Assembly (NCBI RefSeq): GCF_000482545.1
Contig: NZ_KI519455.1
Coordinates: 1,239,247 to 1,303,246, forward strand
Source: Arthrobacter sp. 35W
GTDB taxonomy: Bacteria; Actinomycetota; Actinomycetes; Actinomycetales; Micrococcaceae
DNA length: 64,000 nucleotides
Direction of reading: 5' to 3'
A program made the position numbers and the translations under genes. Shown piece after piece: positions 42,363 through 49,927 of this stretch. Below the pieces are notes generated by a model. The model did no database searches. It was given only the letters and a program-made list of their open reading frames with translations, and was not told where the DNA came from. The stretch's first letter is position 1, and every line of letters begins with the position of its first letter.

Positions 42363-43811
42363 TCAGCGCTTAGTCAGTGCGTCACGGGCTCCGAATGACA
42401 CCGCACCCGGTCCGAACGCCTTGGGCTGAAGCCGCGCCAGAAGCACATAGATGATGGCCGTGGACACCGTTGCCGGCAGCGAAGCGGTTGTGAAGGCAAA
42501 CAAGGGAGCGGATGCAAACGTGATCGGGTCAAGCAGAAGGAGGTAGACCACGATGCCAACGGTCATGCTGGCAAAGCCCGTGACATTAATGCCCTTCCAA
42601 TACCAGTACGCGGTCCCCGGGCCGTCCTTGTACAGACCATCCAGATCCAAGCGTTGCTTCCGGATGATGAAGTAATCGACGATTTGCAGCCCACACAGCG
42701 GACCGAAGACGACACCCGACAGGGTGAGGAATGCCCCGAAGTTGTTGTAGAAGGGCTCTGCCAGGAACACGATCAGCACGGCCGCGGTCAGCACCGCCGT
42801 CGTCGTCGCCCCCCTCCAGCTAAGACGGGAGTCGATGGCAGGCTGCTGCTTGAGCGAAAGGGCGGCCGTGTAGGTGCCAACCATGGTTGTGCCGATGTTG
42901 GCAATGATGATGAACGCGAAGGCCGGCAAGGCCACCCATACACCGCCGATTTCCAGAAGCCCGGGCACTGGATTCCCACCGGAGTCCGGGAAGGCCAGGC
43001 CGGTGTAGAGGCCAATTAGACAGATGACCGAGAGGGACAGTCCAAGCCCCAGCGTCACCGGTCGTACGGACTTCTTCGTGCTCTTTGAGAACCGCGTCAT
43101 GCCGCCGATAAACGGCCACCAGGACAGGGCCGTGGCGAGCATGAGCTCTACTGCCGTCGTGTAGTCCAGGAGCTTGTTGCCGCTGGCGGCGCTCGGCTTG
43201 GCCTCAAGGAGGGTGCCCACGCCGACCTTGGCAACAATCACGACAATGACCATGACCCCCAGCACAAGGACCGAACACGCAACGATGACACCGATGCGTC
43301 GAAGAATGCCGGGGCCGCGGCTGATCAGCCCCCAGACCACCGCAAGGCAGATGAGGCTGCTCAGTGTCTCGGCAATTGGTCCATTGCCTTCGCTGACGAC
43401 GCCAAGAGTGATCAGCAGCAAAGAAGCAGACTTTCCACTGAAGATCATCAGCGTCGTCCCCCACCCGACAGTAAAGAGAAATGTGAGAGCGACGGCGAAG
43501 AGGGAGCCACGGGTCCCGAAGACCGGCCGCGTTGAGCGGACAGCCTCCAACCCATACCGTGTAGCCATGGGCACGGTGGCCAGATACACGAGGAGCATCC
43601 CAGCCATCATCGACGCAATCATCACGATCGACCCTTGCACCGCTGGCAGATAAAACGCCACGTATCCACCGATGATGAAGCACCACGTGGCCACTGCAGT
43701 TTGGGAGGAACTGAAGAACAAGGCTTTGGGGGTCCAGTTCCGTTCATGGCCCAGCAGAGGAAGCGATCCCTCGGTTCCCGATGCTGAGACTTCTTCCTTG
43801 GTCTGGCTCAC
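42363..43811 (-). CDS. NCS1 family cytosine/purine permease-like transporter
   Basis: This 482-residue membrane protein has about 12 helices and NCS1 features: LLGHERNWTPKALFFSS at the N-terminus, FFSSSQTAVATWCFIIGGYVAF (in parts), and LSGVVFGPLCGLQIVDYFIIRKQRL near residue 370. Family members import nucleobases, hydantoins or related nitrogen compounds. The start is a GTG overlapping the stop of a small membrane protein gene (GTGA). No catabolic partner for a base is nearby. Confidence 0.83.
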   Translation of the reverse strand: MSQTKEEVSASGTEGSLPLLGHERNWTPKALFFSSSQTAVATWCFIIGGYVAFYLPAVQGSIVMIASMMAGMLLVYLATVPMATRYGLEAVRSTRPVFGTRGSLFAVALTFLFTVGWGTTLMIFSGKSASLLLITLGVVSEGNGPIAETLSSLICLAVVWGLISRGPGILRRIGVIVACSVLVLGVMVIVVIVAKVGVGTLLEAKPSAASGNKLLDYTTAVELMLATALSWWPFIGGMTRFSKSTKKSVRPVTLGLGLSLSVICLIGLYTGLAFPDSGGNPVPGLLEIGGVWVALPAFAFIIIANIGTTMVGTYTAALSLKQQPAIDSRLSWRGATTTAVLTAAVLIVFLAEPFYNNFGAFLTLSGVVFGPLCGLQIVDYFIIRKQRLDLDGLYKDGPGTAYWYWKGINVTGFASMTVGIVVYLLLLDPITFASAPLFAFTTASLPATVSTAIIYVLLARLQPKAFGPGAVSFGARDALTKR

Positions 43812-44029
43812 AGGAACCACCCGACGATCAAAGCAATCACGGGAAAAGCAAGGGTGATGGCAAATAGGGTCCGCATGTCGGCAACCCTGAAAGGGGTTTC
43901 CAGCGTGCCAGACTTCCACTCAGCCAGCCTGGTGGTGAGGTCTTCTTTATACTGCTCTTGGATTTTGCCCACGTTGTGCCTACTTTCAATGCGTTGGAGT
44001 AGTGCCGGGCCTCGGCGGTGCCGAGCCAT
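43808..44029 (-). CDS. small single-pass membrane protein coupled to the permease
   Basis: A 73-residue protein with one C-terminal helix (MRTLFAITLAFPVIALIVGW). Its stop overlaps the permease GTG start, which suggests a small accessory subunit. The true start could be a GTG at 43972 preceded by GTAGG, giving about 54 residues. Confidence 0.6.
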   Translation of the reverse strand: MARHRRGPALLQRIESRHNVGKIQEQYKEDLTTRLAEWKSGTLETPFRVADMRTLFAITLAFPVIALIVGWFL

Positions 44030-44476
44030 GAGTTCGATGTTCCGCTCGCCTGGAGGGCGGACCCAAACGCCCCTCGATCCACCCGGGTCAGCCGGAGGCG
44101 AGGTTGGAGTCCGCGAAGTGCACCCGGCCGTGCAGGGCCTGAAGGCGGTGGAGCACTTCCTTGAGTGCTCCTGCGTTGCGCGAGCGTCCGGCTAATCCGC
44201 GCATTATGCGTATGCGGCAGTGCCATGATGGGCATGCCGATTCCGGCTTTGAACCAGGATGACCGCGCCCGCTCCACCGAGCAAACAAGTGCTGAGTTCA
44301 TCAGTTTGTTTGCCGGTTGCGTGCCACCGCCAGCCTGGTGGAACCCGCCGGAAGGCTCCGGATCCCTTGGCTGCAGTGGAAAGGCTTCGTCAATAGTGCG
44401 TCAAAGCTGGTCCTGAAGGGACAGGCATCGTTGCCGGCACCTTCGGGAGGGACTATGCGGGGATGTGCGCCAGCCC
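44030..44476. other. intergenic stretch without recognised gene
   Basis: Frames in this 447-base stretch are short and without family resemblance. It may be a degraded gene. It contains no strong hairpin or clear promoter match. Confidence 0.4.
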
Positions 44477-44887
44477 TCAGATTTCGAAGTATCGGAAGGA
44501 GTGCGACTCCAGGCCCTGGGGGTTGGGGCCGTAGATGGTGACCATGCGCGCGTAGACCGGCGCCCAGTATCGGCCGGTTCGTCCGGGGTTTACCCGTGCC
44601 GAATCGCCCGGCTTCAGAATGACTGTCTTGCCTTCGGTCTGGACGTGGAGTTCGCCTTCCAGCACGAAGTTCGTCTCGGTGTGGGGATGGAAGTCCTCCC
44701 AGCCACAGGCCCGCAGATCCCACTCCGAAAGTATGAAGTCGTCCCATGCGCCTACAGGAAGGGAGTTGATGAACCTGCAGCGCAACCGCGGCCATTCATC
44801 CTTCATGAACGGCAGGGACTCCGCCGGCCAGAAATCGATCTCTTCCCCGGTCGTCAGCGACGGGGACTCTGTGCTGGTTGTGGCCAT
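44477..44887 (-). CDS. cupin domain protein (HxH type)
   Basis: This 136-residue cupin, unlike the duplicated EutQ-like one, retains FHPHTETNFVLEGEL near residue 73, an HxH metal motif, and a second motif ending in YGPNPQGL. It is divergent from the TetR gene at 45117. A GTGA-N6-TCAC box and one of the two TetR-type operators lie just upstream, so it probably belongs to the amine regulon. Substrate unknown. Confidence 0.75.
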   Translation of the reverse strand: MATTSTESPSLTTGEEIDFWPAESLPFMKDEWPRLRCRFINSLPVGAWDDFILSEWDLRACGWEDFHPHTETNFVLEGELHVQTEGKTVILKPGDSARVNPGRTGRYWAPVYARMVTIYGPNPQGLESHSFRYFEI

Positions 44888-44960
44888 TGTTTTAACCGTT
44901 TCGTCAGTAGGGAATCTGCTGTGCGGCATGCCCTGGTGCATTCAACTACCCTCGCATCAG

Positions 44961-44976
44961 CGTGATGCAGGTCACG
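44961..44976. promoter_or_regulatory. CRP/GlxR-like box upstream of cupin
   Basis: CGTGATGCAGGTCACG, a GTGA-N6-TCAC palindrome, 74 bases before the cupin start and 141 before the TetR gene. Confidence 0.6.
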
Positions 44977-44990
44977 GCGCTGTCAAAACA

Positions 44991-45016
44991 TTGACATGGA
45001 CAGATGTTCAAGTCAA
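44991..45016. promoter_or_regulatory. TetR-type operator, site 1
   Basis: A 26-base palindrome, TTGACATGGACAG followed by ATGTTCAAGTCAA. Its reverse complement matches 24 of 26 bases of the site at 45937. It lies between the divergent cupin and TetR genes. Confidence 0.75.
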
Positions 45017-45116
45017 TGACTCGAGAAGAACATATTCAACCTATTCCATGCTCCAAGCCAATAGTCTTAGGACGTGTCCCTATCGGACCGGGGCATGGAT
45101 AGTGGGGGAGTGAGCT

Positions 45117-45704
45117 ATGCGGATACCCGCAACAGAACGAAAAGAACAGCTGATTTCAGCGACCGTGGAACTCATGAGGCGTGAAGGAGTCCAGTCGGTG
45201 ACCATGCGGGCCATTGCCAAGGAGGCCAATGCCCCCCTGGCCACCGCGCACTACTGCTTCAGCAACAAAGACGAGCTCATGGACGCGGCCGCCGAAGCCT
45301 GGTTGAAGAACTTGAACCGCTTCTCCCATGACGTCCCGGTCCATGCGGGGCTTCGCAAGGCCGTGGAACAAGTGGCCGCAGGCTACTGGCGCGCCCTGGA
45401 GGAAGAACCCGCCAGCCTGCTGGCCGAGATTGAACTCATTCTGTGGGCAACACGCAATGCCGCCACCAGTCCGCTGGCCGCGAAGATCTATCCCGCCTAT
45501 GAAGTGGAACTGGGAAGCATTTTTTCGTCCGCAGCCCAGGGCAGCGGCGACCAGTGCCTCATCGGCTTCCCTGCGCTGGTCAGGGCCTTTCTGATGATCT
45601 ACGACGGAGCGGCCATCCAGTACATGACCGACCCTAAGGCTGCGGACCACCGCGCCACATTCTTCATGATGGTCGACGCCCTTCTGGCCAAGGCCGGCGT
45701 CTAG
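45117..45704 (+). CDS. TetR family transcriptional regulator
   Basis: This 195-residue TetR protein has an N-terminal HTH at residues 25-60 (TMRAIAKEANAPLATAHYCFSNKDEL written as residues 29-54) and a helical ligand domain. Two near-identical 26-base palindromes flank the gene, at 44991 and 45937. It therefore probably controls itself, the divergent cupin and the cupin-tmm operon. The ligand could be a methylated amine or product. RBS GGGGGAG precedes the ATG. Confidence 0.83.
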   Translation: MRIPATERKEQLISATVELMRREGVQSVTMRAIAKEANAPLATAHYCFSNKDELMDAAAEAWLKNLNRFSHDVPVHAGLRKAVEQVAAGYWRALEEEPASLLAEIELILWATRNAATSPLAAKIYPAYEVELGSIFSSAAQGSGDQCLIGFPALVRAFLMIYDGAAIQYMTDPKAADHRATFFMMVDALLAKAGV

Positions 45705-45749
45705 GGCCCCGATGGCGCCGGGTCCATCGCGATCCGGCGCATGGTCCGC

Positions 45750-45780
45750 GCTGCTCCCCGCGGGGCGTGCGGGGAGCAGC
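45750..45780 (+). terminator. hairpin after TetR gene
   Basis: Perfect 12-bp stem GCTGCTCCCCGC and complement, 7-base loop, 46 bases past the stop. The stretch from 45781 to 45936 has nothing else recognised. Confidence 0.6.
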
Positions 45781-45936
45781 GCACCCCGATTCCCAGTTGC
45801 GGCACTTTGGCGCGCCCTGTTCCCCCGGGAACGGTGGGCGTGCACCTTCATGACGCCCAGGTGCTCGGCGTTCAGGGTTCGACGGCGTTCGGCGGCCGGG
45901 CCATGCGGCGGATTTCTAAATCTTCATCATGAACTA

Positions 45937-45962
45937 TTGACTTGAACATCTGTTCATGTGAA
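45937..45962. promoter_or_regulatory. TetR-type operator, site 2 (cupin-tmm operon)
   Basis: TTGACTTGAACAT followed by CTGTTCATGTGAA; 24 of 26 bases agree with site 1 in reverse complement. It lies 20 bases before the CRP-like box of the cupin-tmm promoter. Confidence 0.75.
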
Positions 45963-45981
45963 AGTTTGTGGAACGCGAATA

Positions 45982-46048
45982 CGTGACCGGCATCACACCG
46001 ACGGGGCTCGAAGCAGCGCCCCGTTGGCCCTCTGGAAATTGGAGGATG
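45982..46048 (+). promoter_or_regulatory. amine-regulon promoter module, cupin-tmm operon
   Basis: CRP/GlxR-like CGTGACCGGCATCACA at 45982, then GGCCCTCTGGAAATTGGAGG at 46026, then GCAGAAGATCCC. The order and spacing match the modules before methylamine oxidase 2 and the cupin-dmm operon. The cupin start is 128 bases downstream. Confidence 0.72.
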
Positions 46049-46175
46049 TCACGTTTGCAGAAGATCCCTCCCGGAACCCCATCCGAGTTTCTGGAGGTCT
46101 TTTTCAGCACAGTCCCATGTGCACCACGACCATCAGTTCTGCCAAATATTCCCAACGGTATTCACAGGAGAGACC

Positions 46176-46556
46176 ATGGAAACCACCCTCGTAGGAACAC
46201 TGAGCAAGGCCGGATCCATCCACAAGGTTGAAGGCGGCTACATCGGCCTGCCGTCGATGAACGAGCCCGGCACGATCGCGGCCATCGGCGACTCCCTGCA
46301 CAACCCCGAAGGATCGGTCATGTGCGCCGGATTCTTCGAACTGAAGGCCTCCGAGCCGCTGGTGTACACGTACACCTACGACGAGATGAAGGTTGTCGTG
46401 CAGGGTGAATTCATCCTCACCGACCAGACCACGGGAGAAGTGACGCACGCCAAGGAACGCGACGTGCTGTTCTTCCCCAAGGGCACCACGGTCAAGTTTG
46501 AGACCCGTGACTACGCCCTGGGCTTCTTCGCCGGCGACCGCACCTTCGCCCCGTAA
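46176..46556 (+). CDS. EutQ-like cupin, copy 2
   Basis: Its 126 residues are identical to the cupin at 29418, and the nucleotide identity extends from about 46148 to 46566. It begins the operon that contains tmm. The usual HxH ligands are absent. The identity contrasts with the decayed dmmA behind it, which points to recent duplication or gene conversion with selection on the cupin. Confidence 0.85.
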   Translation: METTLVGTLSKAGSIHKVEGGYIGLPSMNEPGTIAAIGDSLHNPEGSVMCAGFFELKASEPLVYTYTYDEMKVVVQGEFILTDQTTGEVTHAKERDVLFFPKGTTVKFETRDYALGFFAGDRTFAP

Positions 46557-46800
46557 GACCCACCATCCGCGGTGTCATCTGTGCCTCTTTTGACCCAACA
46601 GGTGGCACCGCCGATGGTGGACCACGGGAGGAGGTGGACCTCCCATCAGGCGATGCCGGACCCCACGGCATCTACTACCCGCATTGCGAAGCCACCACCA
46701 TCGATCGGTTGGCCAGCTCCGAGGTGGAGCGCCACCGCCCTGGCCGCCACCGGCCACTTTTCCCGCCGGGTTGGCGGGTACTTGGGAATTCACGCCTGGG
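46557..46800 (+). pseudogene. broken dmmA copy
   Basis: Directly after the cupin stop, the sequence aligns with dmmA (28927-29409) but with a deletion of about 50 bases that removes the start, an internal deletion near the middle and further frame changes. Readable pieces include GVICA, the GDAGP region, ATTIDRLASSEVE and a stretch like EHFSRR. The CPHC cysteine pair is lost. No functional product is expected. Confidence 0.8.
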
Positions 46801-46909
46801 CAACGTTCTGGCCAAACGCCAGGAAGACCCGGCCGAGTACCAAACGCAGCGTTACTCACAGGGGCGCACACCAGCGACCCAAACGATCTATTGTAATGAG
46901 GAGAGCAGC

Positions 46910-48310
46910 ATGACATTGCGAGTCGGAATCATTGGTGCAGGACCCAGCGGTATGGCACAACTGCGGGCGTTTGAATCAGCACGGCAAAAGGGTGCCGCCA
47001 TCCCCGAGATCTTGTGCTTTGAGAAGCAGGACGACTGGGGCGGACAGTGGAACAGCAGCTGGCGCACCGGCCTGGATGCCCACGGAGAGCCGGTCCACAC
47101 CAGCATGTACCGCCACCTCTGGTCCAATGGGCCCAAGGAGTGCCTTGAGTTCTCGGACTACTCCTTTGACGAGCACTTCGGCCGCGCCATTTCCTCTTTC
47201 CCGTCCCGCGAGGTCCTCTTCGACTACATCAAGGGCCGCGTGGAAAAGTCGGACGTACGCAAGTACGTCCGGTTCAACACCGTTGCACGCCACACCAGCT
47301 ACAACGAGGACACGCAGGAGTTCACGCTGACGGTTGAAAACCTCAAAACGAACATCACCGAGACCCATGTGTTCGACAAGCTCGTGGTCTCCACCGGCCA
47401 TTTCTCCGTCCCTTCGGTCCCCGAGTTCAAGGGCATCAAAACCTTCCCGGGCGAGGTCATGCACGCCCACGATTTCCGCGGAGCCGAGCGCTTTGACGGC
47501 AGGAAGCTGCTCATGATCGGAAGCAGCTATTCCGCTGAGGACATTGGCATGCAGGCCCACAAGATGGGCGCCGAGTCAATCACCTTCAGCTACCGCACCG
47601 CCCCGATGGGCTATGAGTGGCCGGCGAACACGGTGGAGCGCCCGCTTGTCACCCACTTCCAGGGCCGCACCGCGTACTTCAGCGATGGCACGCAGGATGA
47701 CTTTGACGTCGTCGTGCTGTGCACCGGATACCAGCACAAGTACCCGTTCCTGCCCAGCGGACTGTCGCTGAAGTCGCCGAACGTGCTGTACCCGGGCAAC
47801 CTTTACAAGGGCGTGGTGTGGCAGCAGAACACCAACCTCTTCTACCTGGGCGCCCAGGACCAGTACTACACATTCAACATGTTTGATGCGCAGGCGTGGT
47901 TTGCCCGCGACGTGATGACCGGAGTGATTGACCTGCCGTCCCTTGCCGAGCGCGAGGCGGACATTTCGCTCTGGCTCGAGCGCCTGGCTGCGCTCTCGAA
48001 CCACGATGCGGAGGCCGATTTCCAGTCGGACTACCTGCGGGAGCTCATTGACGCCACGGACTACCCCTCATTCGACCTGGACGCCGTCTCCCAGTTGTTC
48101 AAGGACTGGATGCACCACAAGGAGACCGACATCCTGGGGTACCGCGACATGGTCCACCGCTCCGTGGTGACAGGCACCATGGCGGCCAAACACCACACCC
48201 GCTGGCTCTACGCCATGGATGACTCCATGGAACGGTACCTGAACGGTCCGTCACAGGAGGTGGACGCCGAGGTGTTTGCCGAGGCCTCCGGCGCCGTGGC
48301 CGCCAGGTAG
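46910..48310 (+). CDS. tmm: trimethylamine monooxygenase
   Basis: This 466-residue flavin monooxygenase closely resembles bacterial Tmm, which oxidises trimethylamine to trimethylamine N-oxide with FAD, NADPH and O2. Landmarks are the FAD motif GIIGAGPSGMAQLRAF at the N-terminus, YRHLWSNGPKECLEF near 70, the FMO signature around FSVPSVPEF, the NADPH motif IGSSYSAEDIG near 204, and AKHHTRW late. RBS GAGGAG precedes the ATG at 46910. Its operon starts with cupin copy 2. Confidence 0.92.
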   Translation: MTLRVGIIGAGPSGMAQLRAFESARQKGAAIPEILCFEKQDDWGGQWNSSWRTGLDAHGEPVHTSMYRHLWSNGPKECLEFSDYSFDEHFGRAISSFPSREVLFDYIKGRVEKSDVRKYVRFNTVARHTSYNEDTQEFTLTVENLKTNITETHVFDKLVVSTGHFSVPSVPEFKGIKTFPGEVMHAHDFRGAERFDGRKLLMIGSSYSAEDIGMQAHKMGAESITFSYRTAPMGYEWPANTVERPLVTHFQGRTAYFSDGTQDDFDVVVLCTGYQHKYPFLPSGLSLKSPNVLYPGNLYKGVVWQQNTNLFYLGAQDQYYTFNMFDAQAWFARDVMTGVIDLPSLAEREADISLWLERLAALSNHDAEADFQSDYLRELIDATDYPSFDLDAVSQLFKDWMHHKETDILGYRDMVHRSVVTGTMAAKHHTRWLYAMDDSMERYLNGPSQEVDAEVFAEASGAVAAR

Positions 48311-48360
48311 TTCCATCCCCAGAGTTCCGTGGCCTGTCGTCCACGGGAACTGATTAAGAG

Positions 48361-48437
48361 CTGAAAGGGCGCTCCGAGCCGGAAGAACAGTGGTTGTTGA
48401 GACCGCTGTTCCACCGGGCGATGGAGCGCCCTTTCAG
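48361..48437. terminator. nested inverted repeat between tmm and LuxR-type gene
   Basis: Perfect 15-bp outer arms (CTGAAAGGGCGCTCC and complement) enclose 47 bases that contain a second, imperfect hairpin built on GAACAG/CTGTTC. It lies between convergent genes and can terminate both transcripts. Confidence 0.72.
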
Positions 48438-48453
48438 CTGTTAAGGCTGCCTG

Positions 48454-49761
48454 TCACCGGAGTCCGTGGCTGTGTGCCAGGGCGATGGCCTCGGTGCGCG
48501 AGCCGACCCCGAGCTTCTTGAACAGGTTCCGCACGTGGAACTTGACCGTGTTCTCGCTGATGCCCATCGTTGAGGCGATGGTGCGGTTGCGGTGGCCGCC
48601 GGCAAGGTGCTGGAGCACTTCGAGTTCCCGGGCGGCAAGGTTCCATCCGGCGACATCCCCGGCAGGGCGTGTCGGCAGGTCCAGGGGGAGTGAGACGAAG
48701 ATGTCGGCCCCCCAGCCTGCCATTACATCCATCCGCAGGTGCCCGGTGAGCGCCTGGACCCGGCGCTCAAGGCCGCTGATGCTCGGCGTATCGGCGGAGA
48801 GTGCGCCGCGGCCGTCGTCTCGGACGTTGATCAGCAGGTTTTCGCCGTCGCAGTCCCACTGTGTCCGGATTCTGCTGACGTCTGGTTGTTCCATCATGAC
48901 CAGCACAAGCCCGCGGACGATGGCCCGTGCCGCGTGGGCGACTTCGCCGGGGAGGTCCCGTCCATTCAGCGGCGGTTCGATGAACTCGACCTCAATGCCG
49001 CTGAACCGGGTGAGCGGCCGCAGGTCCTCCCGCAGGCGTTCGAAGGCCTTGGCGACGGGCTCTTTCGCCAGGTCCGTTGTGCGGTCGCTCAGGGTGCGGA
49101 GCCCGACCAAGGCCTTGGCGGCGAGGTCGGTGACGGTTGTGCGGGCCGCTGCATCCGCCAAGGAGGACGAGCGCAGGGCCGCCAGGAGGGTCTCCAGGGT
49201 CGTGGAGTGCAGATCGGTCAATTCCGCAGTCACGCGGATGCGTTCGGCCGAGGCCGCCCGGGATTCCAGCAGGTACGACGGCGGTGCATCGGTCACCTTC
49301 TCCTGGATCCGCCGGGCAGCAAGGCGCCACAAATACGTCACCATGTCCAGCCCATCGTTGTGCCCCGGGCCGGCCGGGCGGGGATCCGTGAGGACGAGGA
49401 GGGCATTGCTGGGGGCATACTTCAGGGCCAACACCTGGCGTTGCCGGCCTGCAATCTCGGCCTCCCCGAACCACGGAGTCTCGTCCGCCAGGGCAGCTCG
49501 AAGATTGTCCAGCTCGGCGATGGAGACCCGGGAAATGATCTCTTCCTCGCCCGCCTTCTTCTGCGGCCGGCCCGTGCAGTCTTCGGTGAAGATGACCAGC
49601 GCGCTGCTTCCCAGATAGGGGAGCGAGGCGTTGCGCAGCTGCTCCGCAATATGGGTCAAGGGCGCGTCGGCCAAAGCTGCTACTGACTGCAAAAGCGGCC
49701 AGTGCGGGTCAGGACTAGGCACGGTGGATTCCTGCAGCGATCGGTGGGTGGCTGAGCTCAT
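48454..49761 (-). CDS. LuxR-type HTH regulator with sensor and ATPase-like region
   Basis: This 435-residue protein ends in a LuxR/GerE HTH (LAARELEVLQHLAGGHRNRT then STMGISENTVKFHVRNLFKKLGV, residues about 370-430). The middle (residues 170-345) resembles a histidine-kinase dimerisation plus HATPase-like fold (LLINVRDDGRGA), and the first 150 residues look like a GAF-type sensor. It is divergent from tkt. It is the best local candidate to act on the 43-bp element shared by tkt and hxlB. Confidence 0.72.
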   Translation of the reverse strand: MSSATHRSLQESTVPSPDPHWPLLQSVAALADAPLTHIAEQLRNASLPYLGSSALVIFTEDCTGRPQKKAGEEEIISRVSIAELDNLRAALADETPWFGEAEIAGRQRQVLALKYAPSNALLVLTDPRPAGPGHNDGLDMVTYLWRLAARRIQEKVTDAPPSYLLESRAASAERIRVTAELTDLHSTTLETLLAALRSSSLADAAARTTVTDLAAKALVGLRTLSDRTTDLAKEPVAKAFERLREDLRPLTRFSGIEVEFIEPPLNGRDLPGEVAHAARAIVRGLVLVMMEQPDVSRIRTQWDCDGENLLINVRDDGRGALSADTPSISGLERRVQALTGHLRMDVMAGWGADIFVSLPLDLPTRPAGDVAGWNLAARELEVLQHLAGGHRNRTIASTMGISENTVKFHVRNLFKKLGVGSRTEAIALAHSHGLR

Positions 49762-49801
49762 CGAGGCAGTCTACCGGCGGCGGCCGCATCCGACCAGTCC
49801 G

Positions 49802-49844
49802 AAAGGGTAGTAAGAACCGTCAGAAAACAGTGTTACACCTACCC
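49802..49844 (+). promoter_or_regulatory. 43-bp RuMP promoter element, tkt copy
   Basis: 40 of 43 bases match the element at 35879. It lies 126 bases before the tkt GTG, almost the same spacing as at hxlB. Downstream, (A/T)CAGCCAG and ACCGAATCGAA are also shared. It lies 40 bases upstream of the divergent LuxR-type start. Confidence 0.8.
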
Positions 49845-49927
49845 ATTCGTTTCGCGAGGATGGGTATCAGCCAGAAAACATCCGTGCGGCCACTACCGGC
49901 CGATGACCGAATCGAAGGGGATTAATC

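Noticed and set aside
44088..44301. Minus-strand frames between the small membrane protein and the HxH cupin
   Set aside because: Short, overlapping and of no recognised family. They could be debris of a lost gene, but nothing supports a product.
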